Assembly: GCA_030685065.1 (NCBI GenBank) | Contig: JAUXQH010000171.1 | Span: 1 to 64,000 of the forward strand | From: Pseudomonadota bacterium | Lineage (GTDB): Bacteria; Myxococcota_A; UBA796; SXON01 | DNA length: 64,000 nt | Reading direction: 5' to 3' | Shown here: piece by piece, positions 48,766 through 58,526 of the stretch | Layout: every line of letters begins with the position of its first letter | Numbering within the stretch: the stretch's first letter is position 1 | Notes under the pieces: model-generated | Seen by the model: only the letters and a program-made list of their open reading frames with translations | The model's database searches: none | What the model was told of the DNA's origin: nothing | Translations under genes and position numbers: made by a program

Positions 48766-49116
48766 ATGCCCGTCACCGTCTACGGAATCTCGACCTGCGG
48801 CACCGTCAAGAAGGCGCGAAGCTGGCTGACGGACCACGGCGTTGCACACACCTGGGTGGACTTCCGTGCCACGCCGCCCGAGCCCGCGCGCGTGGCGCGG
48901 TGGGTGGCCACGTTCGGGGCGCCGCCGATGCGGAACACGAGCGGTGGCGCGTACCGCGCGCTCGGGGAAGAGAAGGCGGGCTGGGACGAGGCGCGCTGGA
49001 CCACCGCGTACCAGGGAGACGCGATGCTGGTGAAGCGGCCCGTGATCGAGGTGGACGGCCTGCCCGTGCTCGTCGGCTTCCGGGAGGAGGACTACGCGCG
49101 GCAGTTCAGGGGATAG
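48766..49116 (+). CDS. ArsC/Spx-family thioredoxin-fold protein
   Basis: A 116-residue protein with the active-site CGTVKKA (Cys about 11), and later KRPVIEVDG, where Arg and Pro match the ArsC/Spx/YffB fold. A single Cys suggests a YffB-like glutathione-dependent reductase rather than Spx. ATG at 48766 with GGAG six bases upstream. The 3' end overlaps the convergent sulfatase gene by 11 bases. Confidence 0.88.
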   Translation: MPVTVYGISTCGTVKKARSWLTDHGVAHTWVDFRATPPEPARVARWVATFGAPPMRNTSGGAYRALGEEKAGWDEARWTTAYQGDAMLVKRPVIEVDGLPVLVGFREEDYARQFRG

Positions 49117-51187
49117 CCGAGCGCGCCGGGGCGACCCCGCCATCGAGCGGGACGCCGTCGATGACCACCCGCCAGTACCAGGTGCGCGCTGCGTCGAGGG
49201 GCAGGCTCACCCGCAGGCCGCCGTTTGTATCACTCACGGATTCAACCGAACGAACCGCCGGTGTATCGCGTGTATCATCCAGGCTCGCTTCGAGTCGGAC
49301 GCGCGCTCCGGGGCGTGCCGCGACGGCGAAGTCGACCCTGACCGGTGATACACGTGACGCAACGGCTGGATGTGTCAGTGTGGGGGCCACCATCTCGGCG
49401 CCGGCGGCGATGGTGAAGCCCAGCGTCTGCGCGAAGGTGGCGGGCACGCCCGTGACGGGAGATGCGACGCTGTCCGTCACGCGCACCAGCATGAAGAAGC
49501 TGCCCGACTCGGTGGGCGTGCCGGTGACGGCGCCGCTCGCGTCGAGGACCAGCCCCGGCGGGAGCGCGCCGCCGGCGACGGACCAGACCAGGGGCGCGGT
49601 GCCGGCCCACGCCTCGAACTGGGCGGTGTAGGCGACGCCCACGGTGCCGGGATCGCCGGCGCGGGTTGTCACGGCCAGCGACCGATGCTCGTCGACCCAC
49701 GCGGCGAAACCCTCCACGTCGGCGCCGTCGGGGGGTGAAGCATCCAGGCTGTCGAGCTCGGCCGCGTCGGCGGCCAGGTCGTACAGCTCGGTCTCGCCGT
49801 TGCCCCATTCGACGTACTTCCACCGATCGGTCACGACGCTCGCCCAGACCGGGTGGTCGCCCACCGCGGTCTCGAGGAAGACGTGGTCACGCGTGTCGGG
49901 GGCGGTGGGGTCGAAGATCGCCGGGCCGAGGTCGTGGCCGCCGCCGGTCAACGGGAGGCCCGCGAACTCGGCGATGGTGGCGGGAAGATCGAGATTCATG
50001 GCGACGAGTCGCTCGTCCTCGCGCGGCGTGGCGCCGGGGGCCCGAATCAGGACCGGCACCCGCACGGCCTCCTCGTAGGCCACCCCCTTGCTGTTGATCC
50101 GGTGCTCGCCGTGGAGGTGGCCGTTGTCGCTGGCGAACACCAGCACGGTGCGGTCGAGCAGCTCGCGTGCCTCGAGCCCGTCCATCAGATCGCCGACCGC
50201 GCGATCCAACGACATCAGGTTGTCGAGCATCAGGCGCGTCTCGTCGTCGATGCGCGCGAGGTCGGCGTGGTCGAGCTCGATGCGCTGGATCCAGAGCGGC
50301 TTGTCGGAGACGTCCTCCTCGTCGAACGAGGCGGGTCGCGGCGCGAAGTCGGCCCAGTTCCCGACGTCCTCGGCGGCGGGCTCGCCGTAGATGTGCGGCG
50401 ACTGGGGCGTGATCAGGACGAAGGTGGGCTCATCGGGGTGCGCGTCGAGAAACGCCAGGGCCTGGCCGAACAGCCAGCCGGTGAGGTGCTCGCCGCCGGT
50501 GTTCTCGTACGTGCCGAGGCCGGCCGCGTCGGGGGTGCTCGAGCCGCGGACGAGGGAGGAGTCGTAGCTGTCGCCGATGGCGTTCGGCACGAGGAACAGG
50601 TCCCAGCCGGGGGGGATGTACGGCGCTTCGTCCTCGTAGCCGTTGAGGTACTTCCCCACGATCGCGGTGCGGAACCCGGCGCGCTGCAGGCGCGTGGCGA
50701 GCGTGTCGCCGTCGTGGAACAGGGCGATGCCGCCGTTTGGATAGTCGTTCGTCTGGACCCCTGTCTCCGCCGGGTACTCGCCGCCCGTCAGGAAGCTCGC
50801 GCGCACAGGGCAGCAGAGGGGCACGGTCGCGTACGCGCGCGTGAACCGGACGCACTCCGGGGCGAGGCGGTCCACCACGGTCGGCATCGCCCAGAGGTAG
50901 TTCTCGCCGAGGTCGTCCGCGAGCACCAGCACGAAGATCGGGGCCCCAGGGGGCTCGGCGGTGTCGGTGTCACCGGTCTCGGCGGTCTCGGCGGTCTCGT
51001 CCGTCTCGTCCGTGTCGGGCGCGCTGTCCGGGCCGGCGGTTTCGGTGTCGGGCGGGACAGAGTCCCGGGGTTTTCCCGGGCCGGGGTCGGTGCAACCCGC
51101 GAGCCCCGCGAGCGCGATCAGGCCGAAGCCCCGAGGGAAGCCGGGGGCGAGGAGGAGGGCGAGCATGGGGGGAAGGAATGGGCGCAC
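49106..51187 (-). CDS. Sulfatase lipoprotein with putative Ig domain
   Basis: A 693-residue exported enzyme. The signal ends in lipobox LAGC, and an Asp/Thr/Glu-rich spacer (about 40-80) follows. The sulfatase core has LADDLGEN and the formylglycine motif CCPVRASFLTG (modified Cys about 125). HLHGEH and DNG further on match family metal-site regions. A C-terminal He-PIG/Ig-type domain with GALPPGLVLDASGAVTGTP follows. It cleaves sulfate esters at the cell surface and needs an FGE-type enzyme that is not seen here. GTG at 51187. Confidence 0.9.
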   Translation of the reverse strand: MRPFLPPMLALLLAPGFPRGFGLIALAGLAGCTDPGPGKPRDSVPPDTETAGPDSAPDTDETDETAETAETGDTDTAEPPGAPIFVLVLADDLGENYLWAMPTVVDRLAPECVRFTRAYATVPLCCPVRASFLTGGEYPAETGVQTNDYPNGGIALFHDGDTLATRLQRAGFRTAIVGKYLNGYEDEAPYIPPGWDLFLVPNAIGDSYDSSLVRGSSTPDAAGLGTYENTGGEHLTGWLFGQALAFLDAHPDEPTFVLITPQSPHIYGEPAAEDVGNWADFAPRPASFDEEDVSDKPLWIQRIELDHADLARIDDETRLMLDNLMSLDRAVGDLMDGLEARELLDRTVLVFASDNGHLHGEHRINSKGVAYEEAVRVPVLIRAPGATPREDERLVAMNLDLPATIAEFAGLPLTGGGHDLGPAIFDPTAPDTRDHVFLETAVGDHPVWASVVTDRWKYVEWGNGETELYDLAADAAELDSLDASPPDGADVEGFAAWVDEHRSLAVTTRAGDPGTVGVAYTAQFEAWAGTAPLVWSVAGGALPPGLVLDASGAVTGTPTESGSFFMLVRVTDSVASPVTGVPATFAQTLGFTIAAGAEMVAPTLTHPAVASRVSPVRVDFAVAARPGARVRLEASLDDTRDTPAVRSVESVSDTNGGLRVSLPLDAARTWYWRVVIDGVPLDGGVAPARSAIP

Positions 51188-51218
51188 GCGCAGAGTATGC
51201 CTCGACTCGGCCCGAGTT

Positions 51219-53153
51219 TCAGCAACGAGTGCCGCCCGCCGCCAACAGCGCCGCGTTGCGCGCCCGCGCGATCGCGACGACGAGCTCGGCCGATCCGAAC
51301 GGCTTGGAGATCGAGGCCGCGAGCCCGGCGGCTTCTAGCGCGGCGAGCCCGTCCTCATCGTGGTACCCGCTGCACAAGATGACCTGCGCGTCGGGGCGGA
51401 TGGCCCGGAGGGCGTGGAACACCTCCTCCCCGCTCATCCCTGGCATCGTGCGATCGATGATGAACGCGTCGATACCGGTGCCGATGCGCCGAGCGGCGGC
51501 GAGCACGGCGTCTCCGCCGCTCACCGGGATCACGGAGTATCCGAGCGCGCGGAGCAGGTCGGAGGTGCTCTCCAACACGGATGCATCGTCGTCCGCCACG
51601 AGCATCGTCCCGGACTGAAGGACCAGCGGCGCGCGGGGGGAGATGGCGAGCTGCGCCGCGGGGTGTCCCAAGCTGGGGAGGAGGACGCGGAAGGTGCTCC
51701 CGGCCCCGGGGGCGCTCACGACCTCGATGAGGCCCATGTGTCCGCGGACGATGCCGAGCACCGCGGCGAGCCCAAGGCCCCGCCCCTCCGCCCGCGTGGT
51801 GAAGAACGGGTCGAAGATCCGGGTCAGCGTCGCGTCGTCCATCCCGATACCCGTGTCCCGAACCTCGATGAACACGTACTCTCCGAGCGGGACGCGGGGC
51901 CGGAGCCACCCCCGGGCAAGGCGCGCGGCGTCCACGTGCGTGAGGCCGCTTTGCAGCGTGACCTCCCCGCCGTTCGACTCCGCCGCCGCCGCGGCATTGG
52001 TGAGCAGGTTCATCACCACCTGCTGGAGCTGGCTCGGATCCCCCGACACCCCAGGCAGATCGGGGGTGAGCCGCTCGAGCATGACGATGTTGCGAGGGAT
52101 GGCGAGCCGCAGCAGGCGTTGGGTTTCGCCGATCAGGGCGTTCACGTCGATCTCGCGCATGGACGGGGGGCGCCGCCCCGCGTAGGCGAGGAGCTGGGAG
52201 GTGAGCTCGGCGGCCCGTTGGGCCCCGCGTTCGATGCGTTCGAGCCGCAGCACCACGGGCTCCCGCCGCGACGGATCGGACTCGGCCTCTCGCATCGCGA
52301 GCTCGGCGTTCCCCAGGATCCCCGCGAGCAGGTTGTTGAAGTCGTGCGCGATGCCACCCGCGAGGAGGCCGATCCCTTCGAGCTTCTGGGCGCGGTGGAA
52401 CTGCTCCTCGGCGAGGGAGCGTGCCGCCTCCGCCTGCCGACGGCGTTGCTTGGATCGGCGCAACATCGCGTGCTGGCGGCGGATCTGGCGCTGCGCTTCC
52501 CGGAGGGCTTCGTAGTTCGCCCGCAGCTCGGTCCGCTGGGCCTCCATCTCCTGAAACCCAGGGGGGAGGCGCAGCAGGCCGCGGAGGGTCGCCCACACGC
52601 GCTGGAGGAGGCTGGGCTGCGCGCGGGCGAACCGCACGTCGTACACCGCCTCCCGCCGCCCCAACACCATCTCCACCTGGGCCGGGGGGTAGCCGCAGAG
52701 GGTGGGGTTGATGCGCAGCCCGCCGAGGAAGATGTAGAACACCCCGGGTACTTCGCGGTACTCGGGCGGGATGGCGATGGTCACGCGGAGGCGCCCGCCG
52801 CCGAGATCCTCGAGCTTCGTGATGGCGTTGTGGAACATGGACGGACCGACGACCTTGAGCATCACGTCGTAGAGAGCGGCCGGGTTGGTCAGCGCTCCGA
52901 GCAGGGTGGAGAGCGTCCTCATCGCCGGGATGTTTGGGGCCGAGGCGCCGATCTCCGCCATCCCCTCCAATCCGACCAGGGCCTCGAGGCGCACACAGAT
53001 GTCGCCGAAGAGCTCCCAGTCGATCCGCTGGGAGCTCCGCTCGAGGAGAGCGAGGTTGGCGCCCGTGCCCTCCACCAGCTCGGAGCGGGGGATGCCGCGC
53101 GCGTCGAGGTGGGCGAGCATGGGGGCCAGGGCGCGGCAGCTGACTTCTCGCAT
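51219..53153 (-). CDS. Hybrid sensor histidine kinase with response-regulator domain
   Basis: 644 residues. Residues about 1-185 resemble the arabinose-binding-like N-terminal domain of some AraC regulators. A coiled linker is followed by the kinase: H-box GGIAHDFNNLLAG (His about 270), N-box NLLTNAAAA, DTGIGM and FDPFFTT. A receiver domain has phospho-Asp about 567 in FIIDRTMPGMSG. No transmembrane helix, so cytoplasmic. ATG at 53153. It sits upstream of the RND pump genes on the same strand and might sense a compound the pump exports, but this is guesswork. Confidence 0.9.
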   Translation of the reverse strand: MREVSCRALAPMLAHLDARGIPRSELVEGTGANLALLERSSQRIDWELFGDICVRLEALVGLEGMAEIGASAPNIPAMRTLSTLLGALTNPAALYDVMLKVVGPSMFHNAITKLEDLGGGRLRVTIAIPPEYREVPGVFYIFLGGLRINPTLCGYPPAQVEMVLGRREAVYDVRFARAQPSLLQRVWATLRGLLRLPPGFQEMEAQRTELRANYEALREAQRQIRRQHAMLRRSKQRRRQAEAARSLAEEQFHRAQKLEGIGLLAGGIAHDFNNLLAGILGNAELAMREAESDPSRREPVVLRLERIERGAQRAAELTSQLLAYAGRRPPSMREIDVNALIGETQRLLRLAIPRNIVMLERLTPDLPGVSGDPSQLQQVVMNLLTNAAAAAESNGGEVTLQSGLTHVDAARLARGWLRPRVPLGEYVFIEVRDTGIGMDDATLTRIFDPFFTTRAEGRGLGLAAVLGIVRGHMGLIEVVSAPGAGSTFRVLLPSLGHPAAQLAISPRAPLVLQSGTMLVADDDASVLESTSDLLRALGYSVIPVSGGDAVLAAARRIGTGIDAFIIDRTMPGMSGEEVFHALRAIRPDAQVILCSGYHDEDGLAALEAAGLAASISKPFGSAELVVAIARARNAALLAAGGTRC

Positions 53154-53176
53154 CGTCCTTCTGAAGAAACCCGATA

Positions 53177-56100
53177 TTATCCCACTCTCGTCCGCGCGCG
53201 ACCCGACGCCCGGGGGCGTCCGAGCGACGCGAGCGATGCGTACACGACCGGCGTGACGTAGAGCGTCAGGACCGTGGCGGAGATCATCCCGCCCACCACC
53301 GCGATGCCGAGCGCCGCGCGGCTGTCACCCGACATGCCGAGCGCGATGGGGACCGCGCCGCCGATCGTCGCCACGGAGGTCATCAGGATGGGGCGCACCC
53401 GCAGGCGGGTGGCCTGCTCGGCCGCGGCCCAGGGGAGCAGCCCCTCGTGGTCCCGGAGCTGGCGCGCGTATTCGACGATGAGGATGCCGTTTTTCGTGAC
53501 GAGCCCGACGAGGAGGATGAGGCCGACCTGCGCGAAGAAGGAGAGCGTCGAGCCGGTCACGAGCAGCGCGGCGAACGCGCCGGCGAGCGCGAGGGGCACG
53601 CTGAGGAGGATGGAGATCGGCGCCACGAACGAGTCGAACTGGGCCGCGAGCAGCAGGTAGACGAGCGCGAGCGCGAGCAGGAACATCTGGAGGAGCGAGG
53701 AGGAGCCCTCCTCGAAGTCCTTGGACTGCCCGGCGAGCGCGGTGCGGAAGCCCTCCGGGAGGGTCTCGGCGACGACGCGCGCGCGGGTGATGGCCTCGCC
53801 GAGCGTGATCCCGTCGAGGTTGGCGCTGATGGTGGCCGAAGGGGCGCGATCGTAGTGGTAGCGGGTCGACGGGGCGCTCTGCTCCTCCCACCGCACGAAG
53901 TTGGAGAGCGGCACCATGTCCCCGCTCGCCGTCCGAAGGTGGATGCCCGCGAGGTCTCCCGGCTGATCGCGGCCCCCGCGCCCGAGCTCGGCGATGACCT
54001 TGTACTGGCGCACGCCGCGCTTGAACGTGGAGACCTCGGCGCTGCCGGTCAGGACCTGCACCGTTCGGACGAGCTCCCGGATGGGGACGCCGAGCGCGGC
54101 CGCCTTTTCGCGATCGACGACGAGCCGGAGCTCGGGGCGGTTGAGCTTGAGGTCGGGGTTGACCGAGGAGAGGCCGGGCACGTCCGACAAGGCGGCCACG
54201 AACTCGGGGAGGGCCGCGGCGAGCGTCTCGAAGTCGGGGTGCTGGAGCACGAATTGGAGCGGCGACGAGGAGCCGCGGCCGACGGTCGGGGACTGGGTCG
54301 GCACGGCGCGGAAGGCGGTGATCTCGCCGAGGGGGCCCCGGAGCGCATCCACGATCTGCTGCTGGCTGCGATCCCGCTCGTCGCGTGGCACGAGCGGGAA
54401 CATGATCATGCCGCTGTTGGTGGCGCCGGTGACCCCGCCCCGCCCCGTGGCCACCCGCGCGAGCATCATGCGCCGCTCGGGGACGAGGGGCGCCAACGTG
54501 GCCTCCACCTCGCGCATCCGCGCGTCCATCCACTCGAACGTGGTGCCCTCGGGCGCCTCCGTCCGCACCTGGAACATGCCGCGGTCCTCGATCGGGAAGA
54601 ACTCGCGCGGGGTCGTGGACAGGCCGTAGCCGCCGACCGCGACGGCCCCGACCAGCATCGGCAGCACCAGCCAGGGCCGGCGCATGACGACGGCGAGGGT
54701 GCGATTGAAGGTGCGCTCCCAGAGCGGCTCGCGCCGCGCGGAGGGTCGGGGCGGGACCTCGGAGCCCTCGGGGCCTGGAGCGGAGACGGGGCGGGCGTGC
54801 GCCGCGAGCAGCTTCGCGCACAACATCGGCGTGAGGGTCAACGCGACGATCATGCTGAGCGCCACGCTCGCTGCGACGGTGACCCCGAACTCGAGGAACA
54901 GCCTTCCTGTGGCGCCGCCGGTGAACACGACGGGCAGGAACACCACGACGAGCGAGAGAGTGGTCGCGACGACCGCCGCGGCGATCTGGCGGGTGCCGAG
55001 CAGCGCGGCCTCGTAGGGGGTGTCCCCCTCCTCGAGCCGCCGCACGATGTTCTCGAGGACCACGATCGCGTCGTCGACGACGAGGCCGATGGCGAGGACC
55101 AGGCCGAAGAGCGTGAAGACGTTGAGCGTGAAGCCGGCGATCCAGAGCACCAGGAAGGTGCCGACGAGCGAGACGGGGATGGCGAGCGTGGGGACGAGGG
55201 TGCTGCGCAGATCGCGCAGGAAGAGGAAGATGACGGCGACCACGAGGCCGAAGGCGACGAGGAGCGTGTGCTCGACGTCGCGGATGGAGGCGCGCACGGC
55301 CTCGGCGCGGTCGTACACCACGTCGAGGGTCATGCCGACCGGCAGGTCCGCTTCGATGAGCGACAGGCGGCGCTTGACCTCGTCCGCCACGTCCACCACG
55401 TTGGCCTTCGCCTGCGGGTTGACCGACAGCGTGATCGTCGGGGCCCCCTCCGTACGCGCGGCAGTGCGCTCGTTCTCCGCGCCGAGGCGCAGGCTCGCCA
55501 CGTCCCGCAGGTACACCTGCCCGTCGCCGTCCGCGCGCACGATCAGCGCGCCGAACTCCTCGGGCGTCCGGAGCCCGCTCTGCACGCTGAGGGTGAGCTG
55601 GGTGGCCGCCCCCTCGAGGCGCCCCGCCGGAACGTCCACGTTCCCCGCGCGCAGCGCCGCCTCGATGTCCCCGACCGTGACCCGCCGGGCCGCGAGCCGC
55701 GCCGCGTCGAGCTCGAGGCGCATCGCCCACACGCGCGCGCCGTTCAAATCAACGCCGCTGACCCCGGGCACGTTCTCGATGCGCTCGCGCACGATGGTGT
55801 CGGCGACCTCGGTGACGTCGAGCAGATCGAACCCCTCCCCGGAGAGGCGCACGAACATCACCGAGTCTCCGGATGCGTCGGACTTCGACACGATGGGCTC
55901 GTCGACGTCGGTGGGCAGGCGCCGGCGCGCTTGCCCGACGCGTCCTCGCACGTCGTTCGCGGCGGCCTCGATGTCCAGCCCGAGCTCGAACTCGATGCGG
56001 ATCTCCGAGCGCCCGTCCTGGCTCGTGCTCGACATCGTCCGCACGCCCTCGATGCCGTTGAGCTCGCGCTCGAGCACCTCGGTGACGTCGGTCTCCATGA

Positions 56101-56293
56101 TGGCGGGGTCGGCGCCGGGCCACGACGTGGACACGCTCACGACGGGGGACTCGACGTCGGGCGTCTCCCGGACGCCGAGCAGCCGGTAGCCCATGAGCCC
56201 GAGGAGGAGCAGGAGGAGGGAGATGACCGCGGAGAGGACCGGACGTTGGACGAAGATGTCGGTCGCGCCGCCGCCTTGCCGGGGGCCGCTCAC
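53177..56293 (-). CDS. RND efflux transporter (AcrB/MdtB family)
   Basis: A 1038-residue inner-membrane proton antiporter. The N-terminal helix, a large periplasmic porter domain, the helix-4 motif GLVLAIGLVVDDAIVVLENIVRR with paired Asp (about 410), then a second half with DFEEGSSS and repeated helices are all present. It pumps hydrophobic compounds or metals out, with the adaptor encoded just upstream. GTG at 56293 overlaps the adaptor stop as GTGA. Charged helix residues suggest an HAE-type drug pump rather than a metal pump. Confidence 0.93.
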   Translation of the reverse strand: MSGPRQGGGATDIFVQRPVLSAVISLLLLLLGLMGYRLLGVRETPDVESPVVSVSTSWPGADPAIMETDVTEVLERELNGIEGVRTMSSTSQDGRSEIRIEFELGLDIEAAANDVRGRVGQARRRLPTDVDEPIVSKSDASGDSVMFVRLSGEGFDLLDVTEVADTIVRERIENVPGVSGVDLNGARVWAMRLELDAARLAARRVTVGDIEAALRAGNVDVPAGRLEGAATQLTLSVQSGLRTPEEFGALIVRADGDGQVYLRDVASLRLGAENERTAARTEGAPTITLSVNPQAKANVVDVADEVKRRLSLIEADLPVGMTLDVVYDRAEAVRASIRDVEHTLLVAFGLVVAVIFLFLRDLRSTLVPTLAIPVSLVGTFLVLWIAGFTLNVFTLFGLVLAIGLVVDDAIVVLENIVRRLEEGDTPYEAALLGTRQIAAAVVATTLSLVVVFLPVVFTGGATGRLFLEFGVTVAASVALSMIVALTLTPMLCAKLLAAHARPVSAPGPEGSEVPPRPSARREPLWERTFNRTLAVVMRRPWLVLPMLVGAVAVGGYGLSTTPREFFPIEDRGMFQVRTEAPEGTTFEWMDARMREVEATLAPLVPERRMMLARVATGRGGVTGATNSGMIMFPLVPRDERDRSQQQIVDALRGPLGEITAFRAVPTQSPTVGRGSSSPLQFVLQHPDFETLAAALPEFVAALSDVPGLSSVNPDLKLNRPELRLVVDREKAAALGVPIRELVRTVQVLTGSAEVSTFKRGVRQYKVIAELGRGGRDQPGDLAGIHLRTASGDMVPLSNFVRWEEQSAPSTRYHYDRAPSATISANLDGITLGEAITRARVVAETLPEGFRTALAGQSKDFEEGSSSLLQMFLLALALVYLLLAAQFDSFVAPISILLSVPLALAGAFAALLVTGSTLSFFAQVGLILLVGLVTKNGILIVEYARQLRDHEGLLPWAAAEQATRLRVRPILMTSVATIGGAVPIALGMSGDSRAALGIAVVGGMISATVLTLYVTPVVYASLASLGRPRASGRARTRVG

Positions 56294-57405
56294 CGGGACG
56301 CCGGGGGTGCGGAGGCGGGCGCGGGAGCTGGATCGGAGGCGGGCGCGGCTTCACCGTCCGCGAGCACCCGAACCGCGGCGCCCGAGCGCAGGCGCGCGAG
56401 GCCCTCGATCACGACGGAGTCTCCCGCCGCCAGCCCCTCGACGGCCTCGATGCGGTCCTCGGTGCGCTCCCCCGTGCGGATCGGGCGCAGGGTGGCGGTG
56501 CCGTCGGGGGCCACGACGTAGACGGCGGCGCCCGCGGCGGATCGGATCACGGCCTGGGTCGGGACGCGCACGGCGTCCGCGCGGATGAGCGTCACGACGC
56601 GAACGGCCCCGGTCATCCCCGGTCGGAGGAGGGGGTCCGGCTCGGTGATCGCCACCCGCACGTCGACGGTGCGCGTGTCGGCCGCCACGCGGGGGGCCAC
56701 ATAGGACACCCGCCCGGGGAACGTGCGACCCGGCAGGGCGTCCACGCGAACCACCGCGGGCTGGCCCACGGCCACGCTCGCCAGGGCCGCCTCGGGCAGC
56801 GCGACCTCGACCACCAGCTGCGCGAGGCCCTCGATGCGGGTGATCGCAATCGAGGGGTCGATGCGCTCGCCGCGGGCCACGTCGCGGCGGCCCACCACCC
56901 CGTCGAACGGCGCGACGAGCACGGTGCGGCGCAGGCCTTCGTCCGCCCGCGCGAGCTCCGCGGCCGCCAGCGCCACCTCCGCCTCGGCGCGATCGAGCTC
57001 CGCCTGCGACACGTCCCCACCGCCGACGAGGGGCGCTCGGCGGTCCCGCTCCAGCGTCGCGAGGCTCATGCGCGCGCGGGCCTCGGTCAGCGCGGCCTTC
57101 GCGTCGGCATCGCGCAGCCGCACGAGCGCCTGGCCGCGACGAACGTTGTCGCCATCCTCGAACAGCACGGCCTCGACGAGCCCCGCCACTTCCGGGCGCA
57201 GCTCGGCGGTGTTCACGGCCTCCACCGTGCCCGTGGCCGACAGGGCGTCCTCCGCGGGAGCGGCCACGAGCACCTCGACACGCACGGGAACGGGAGACTT
57301 CGCCCCCCCGCCGGCGCCGCTCCGCGTCGCGTCCGATGGGGCGCAGGTCACCAGGAAGGCGGCGAGGAACACGGCCAGAACGGGGGCGTGGGTGGGGGTC
57401 GACAC
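56290..57405 (-). CDS. RND membrane fusion protein (adaptor)
   Basis: A 371-residue periplasmic adaptor (AcrA/MdtA type). Signal peptide with a likely lipid-anchored Cys (LVTCAP). A lipoyl/hairpin part follows (VEAVLFEDGDNVRRGQALVRL, VLVAPFDGVVGRRDVARG), then beta-barrel and membrane-proximal domains (TGAVRVVTLIRADAVRVPTQAV). GTG at 57405 has AGGAGG four bases upstream and is the clear start. It is the first gene of the pump operon. No outer-membrane channel gene follows, so a TolC-like partner must be encoded elsewhere. Confidence 0.9.
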   Translation of the reverse strand: MSTPTHAPVLAVFLAAFLVTCAPSDATRSGAGGGAKSPVPVRVEVLVAAPAEDALSATGTVEAVNTAELRPEVAGLVEAVLFEDGDNVRRGQALVRLRDADAKAALTEARARMSLATLERDRRAPLVGGGDVSQAELDRAEAEVALAAAELARADEGLRRTVLVAPFDGVVGRRDVARGERIDPSIAITRIEGLAQLVVEVALPEAALASVAVGQPAVVRVDALPGRTFPGRVSYVAPRVAADTRTVDVRVAITEPDPLLRPGMTGAVRVVTLIRADAVRVPTQAVIRSAAGAAVYVVAPDGTATLRPIRTGERTEDRIEAVEGLAAGDSVVIEGLARLRSGAAVRVLADGEAAPASDPAPAPASAPPASR

Positions 57406-57542
57406 GGGGCCTCCTGTACGGCTCGGGGATCCCCTCCGCGCGCTCGCCCGCCTCCCTATCGGCATGGGCGGCCGTGCGTACGTCGCATCGGACGCTCATG
57501 ACATCCGTTGAACAACGCGCCCGCGCGCCATACACGCGCGCG

Positions 57543-58526
57543 ATGAAAGAACAGAACGCCGAGCGCATGCTGGTGTCGCTCCTGAAGGAGGTCTGCGCGG
57601 CGCGGCGCATCCGCCTCACGTCGTTCTCGGACGATTGGGTGTTCTGCCTCCAACGAGAGGGGCGCACCGCCTACGTGGTCGGGTTCGATTTTGGTGTCAA
57701 CAACGCCACCGCCAAGATGATCGCGAAGGACAAGTCGGCCACGTCCGACCTGTTGCGCTTCCACGACGTGCCCCGGGTCGAGCACCGGCTGTTCCACAGC
57801 CCCGAGCTGGCCGGCTACGTGCCGCTCGAGGGCAGCTGGCGCCCCATGCTCGACTATTTCATGGCATCGGGACGCCACCTCGTCTGCAAGCCGAACGAGG
57901 GCACGGGAGGCCGGCTCGTGCTGCGGGCGCGCACCCCGTTGGAGCTCGAGGCCGCGGTGCACCGCATCCTTCGGGGGAGCCGGTCGGTCTGCCTCTCCCC
58001 CTTCGAGCTCATCGGGGACGAGTACCGCGTGGCCGTGTTGAACGGCGTCGTCCAGTTCGCGTATCGCAAGCAGCGCCCCGCCCTGATCGGCGACGGAGTG
58101 AGCTCCGTCCGGCGGCTCCTTCTGGCACGTCTGGACGACCAATCCGATTTTTCCGGCGCGGCGCAGCGGTTGGCCGAGCTCGGGGAGATGAGGCTGGATT
58201 TCGAGCTCGTGCCGCGCCTGGGCGAGCGGGTCGAGCTGAATTGGCGGCACAACCTCGGCCAGGGCGCGGAGCCCGAGCTGTTGAACGAGGAGAGCCCGGA
58301 GCTTCGCGAGGTGGCCGCGCTGGCGCTCCGGGGCGCCGCCGCCCTGGGGATCGATCTCGCGTCGGTCGATGTCGTCGACGCGGGGGGCACGCTCAAGATC
58401 CTCGAGATCAACTCCGGCATCATGATGGAGAGCCTGGTCCGGAGCCTGCCCGACGGCCGGGCGCTCGCGCGGCGCTTCTACGACCGGATCGTGTGCGCGG
58501 CGCTGTTCCTCGACGCGGCCTCGTGA
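57543..58526 (+). CDS. ATP-grasp domain protein 1
   Basis: A 327-residue protein with the ATP-grasp pattern: HLVCKPNEGTGGRLVL (Lys and the Gly-rich flexible loop), DEYRVAVLNGVVQFAYRK, and LKILEINSGIMMESLV as the metal-binding Glu-x-Asn. Ligases of this fold join a carboxylate to an amine using ATP, as in cyanophycin or peptide-tag synthesis. ATG at 57543. It is translationally coupled to a second ATP-grasp gene, so the two probably act on the same product. Confidence 0.8.
   Translation: MKEQNAERMLVSLLKEVCAARRIRLTSFSDDWVFCLQREGRTAYVVGFDFGVNNATAKMIAKDKSATSDLLRFHDVPRVEHRLFHSPELAGYVPLEGSWRPMLDYFMASGRHLVCKPNEGTGGRLVLRARTPLELEAAVHRILRGSRSVCLSPFELIGDEYRVAVLNGVVQFAYRKQRPALIGDGVSSVRRLLLARLDDQSDFSGAAQRLAELGEMRLDFELVPRLGERVELNWRHNLGQGAEPELLNEESPELREVAALALRGAAALGIDLASVDVVDAGGTLKILEINSGIMMESLVRSLPDGRALARRFYDRIVCAALFLDAAS

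Noticed and set aside
53447..56521. 1024-codon plus-strand frame opposite the RND pump
   Set aside because: Very long, but only because the GC-rich antisense lacks stops. The RND reading has all family motifs.
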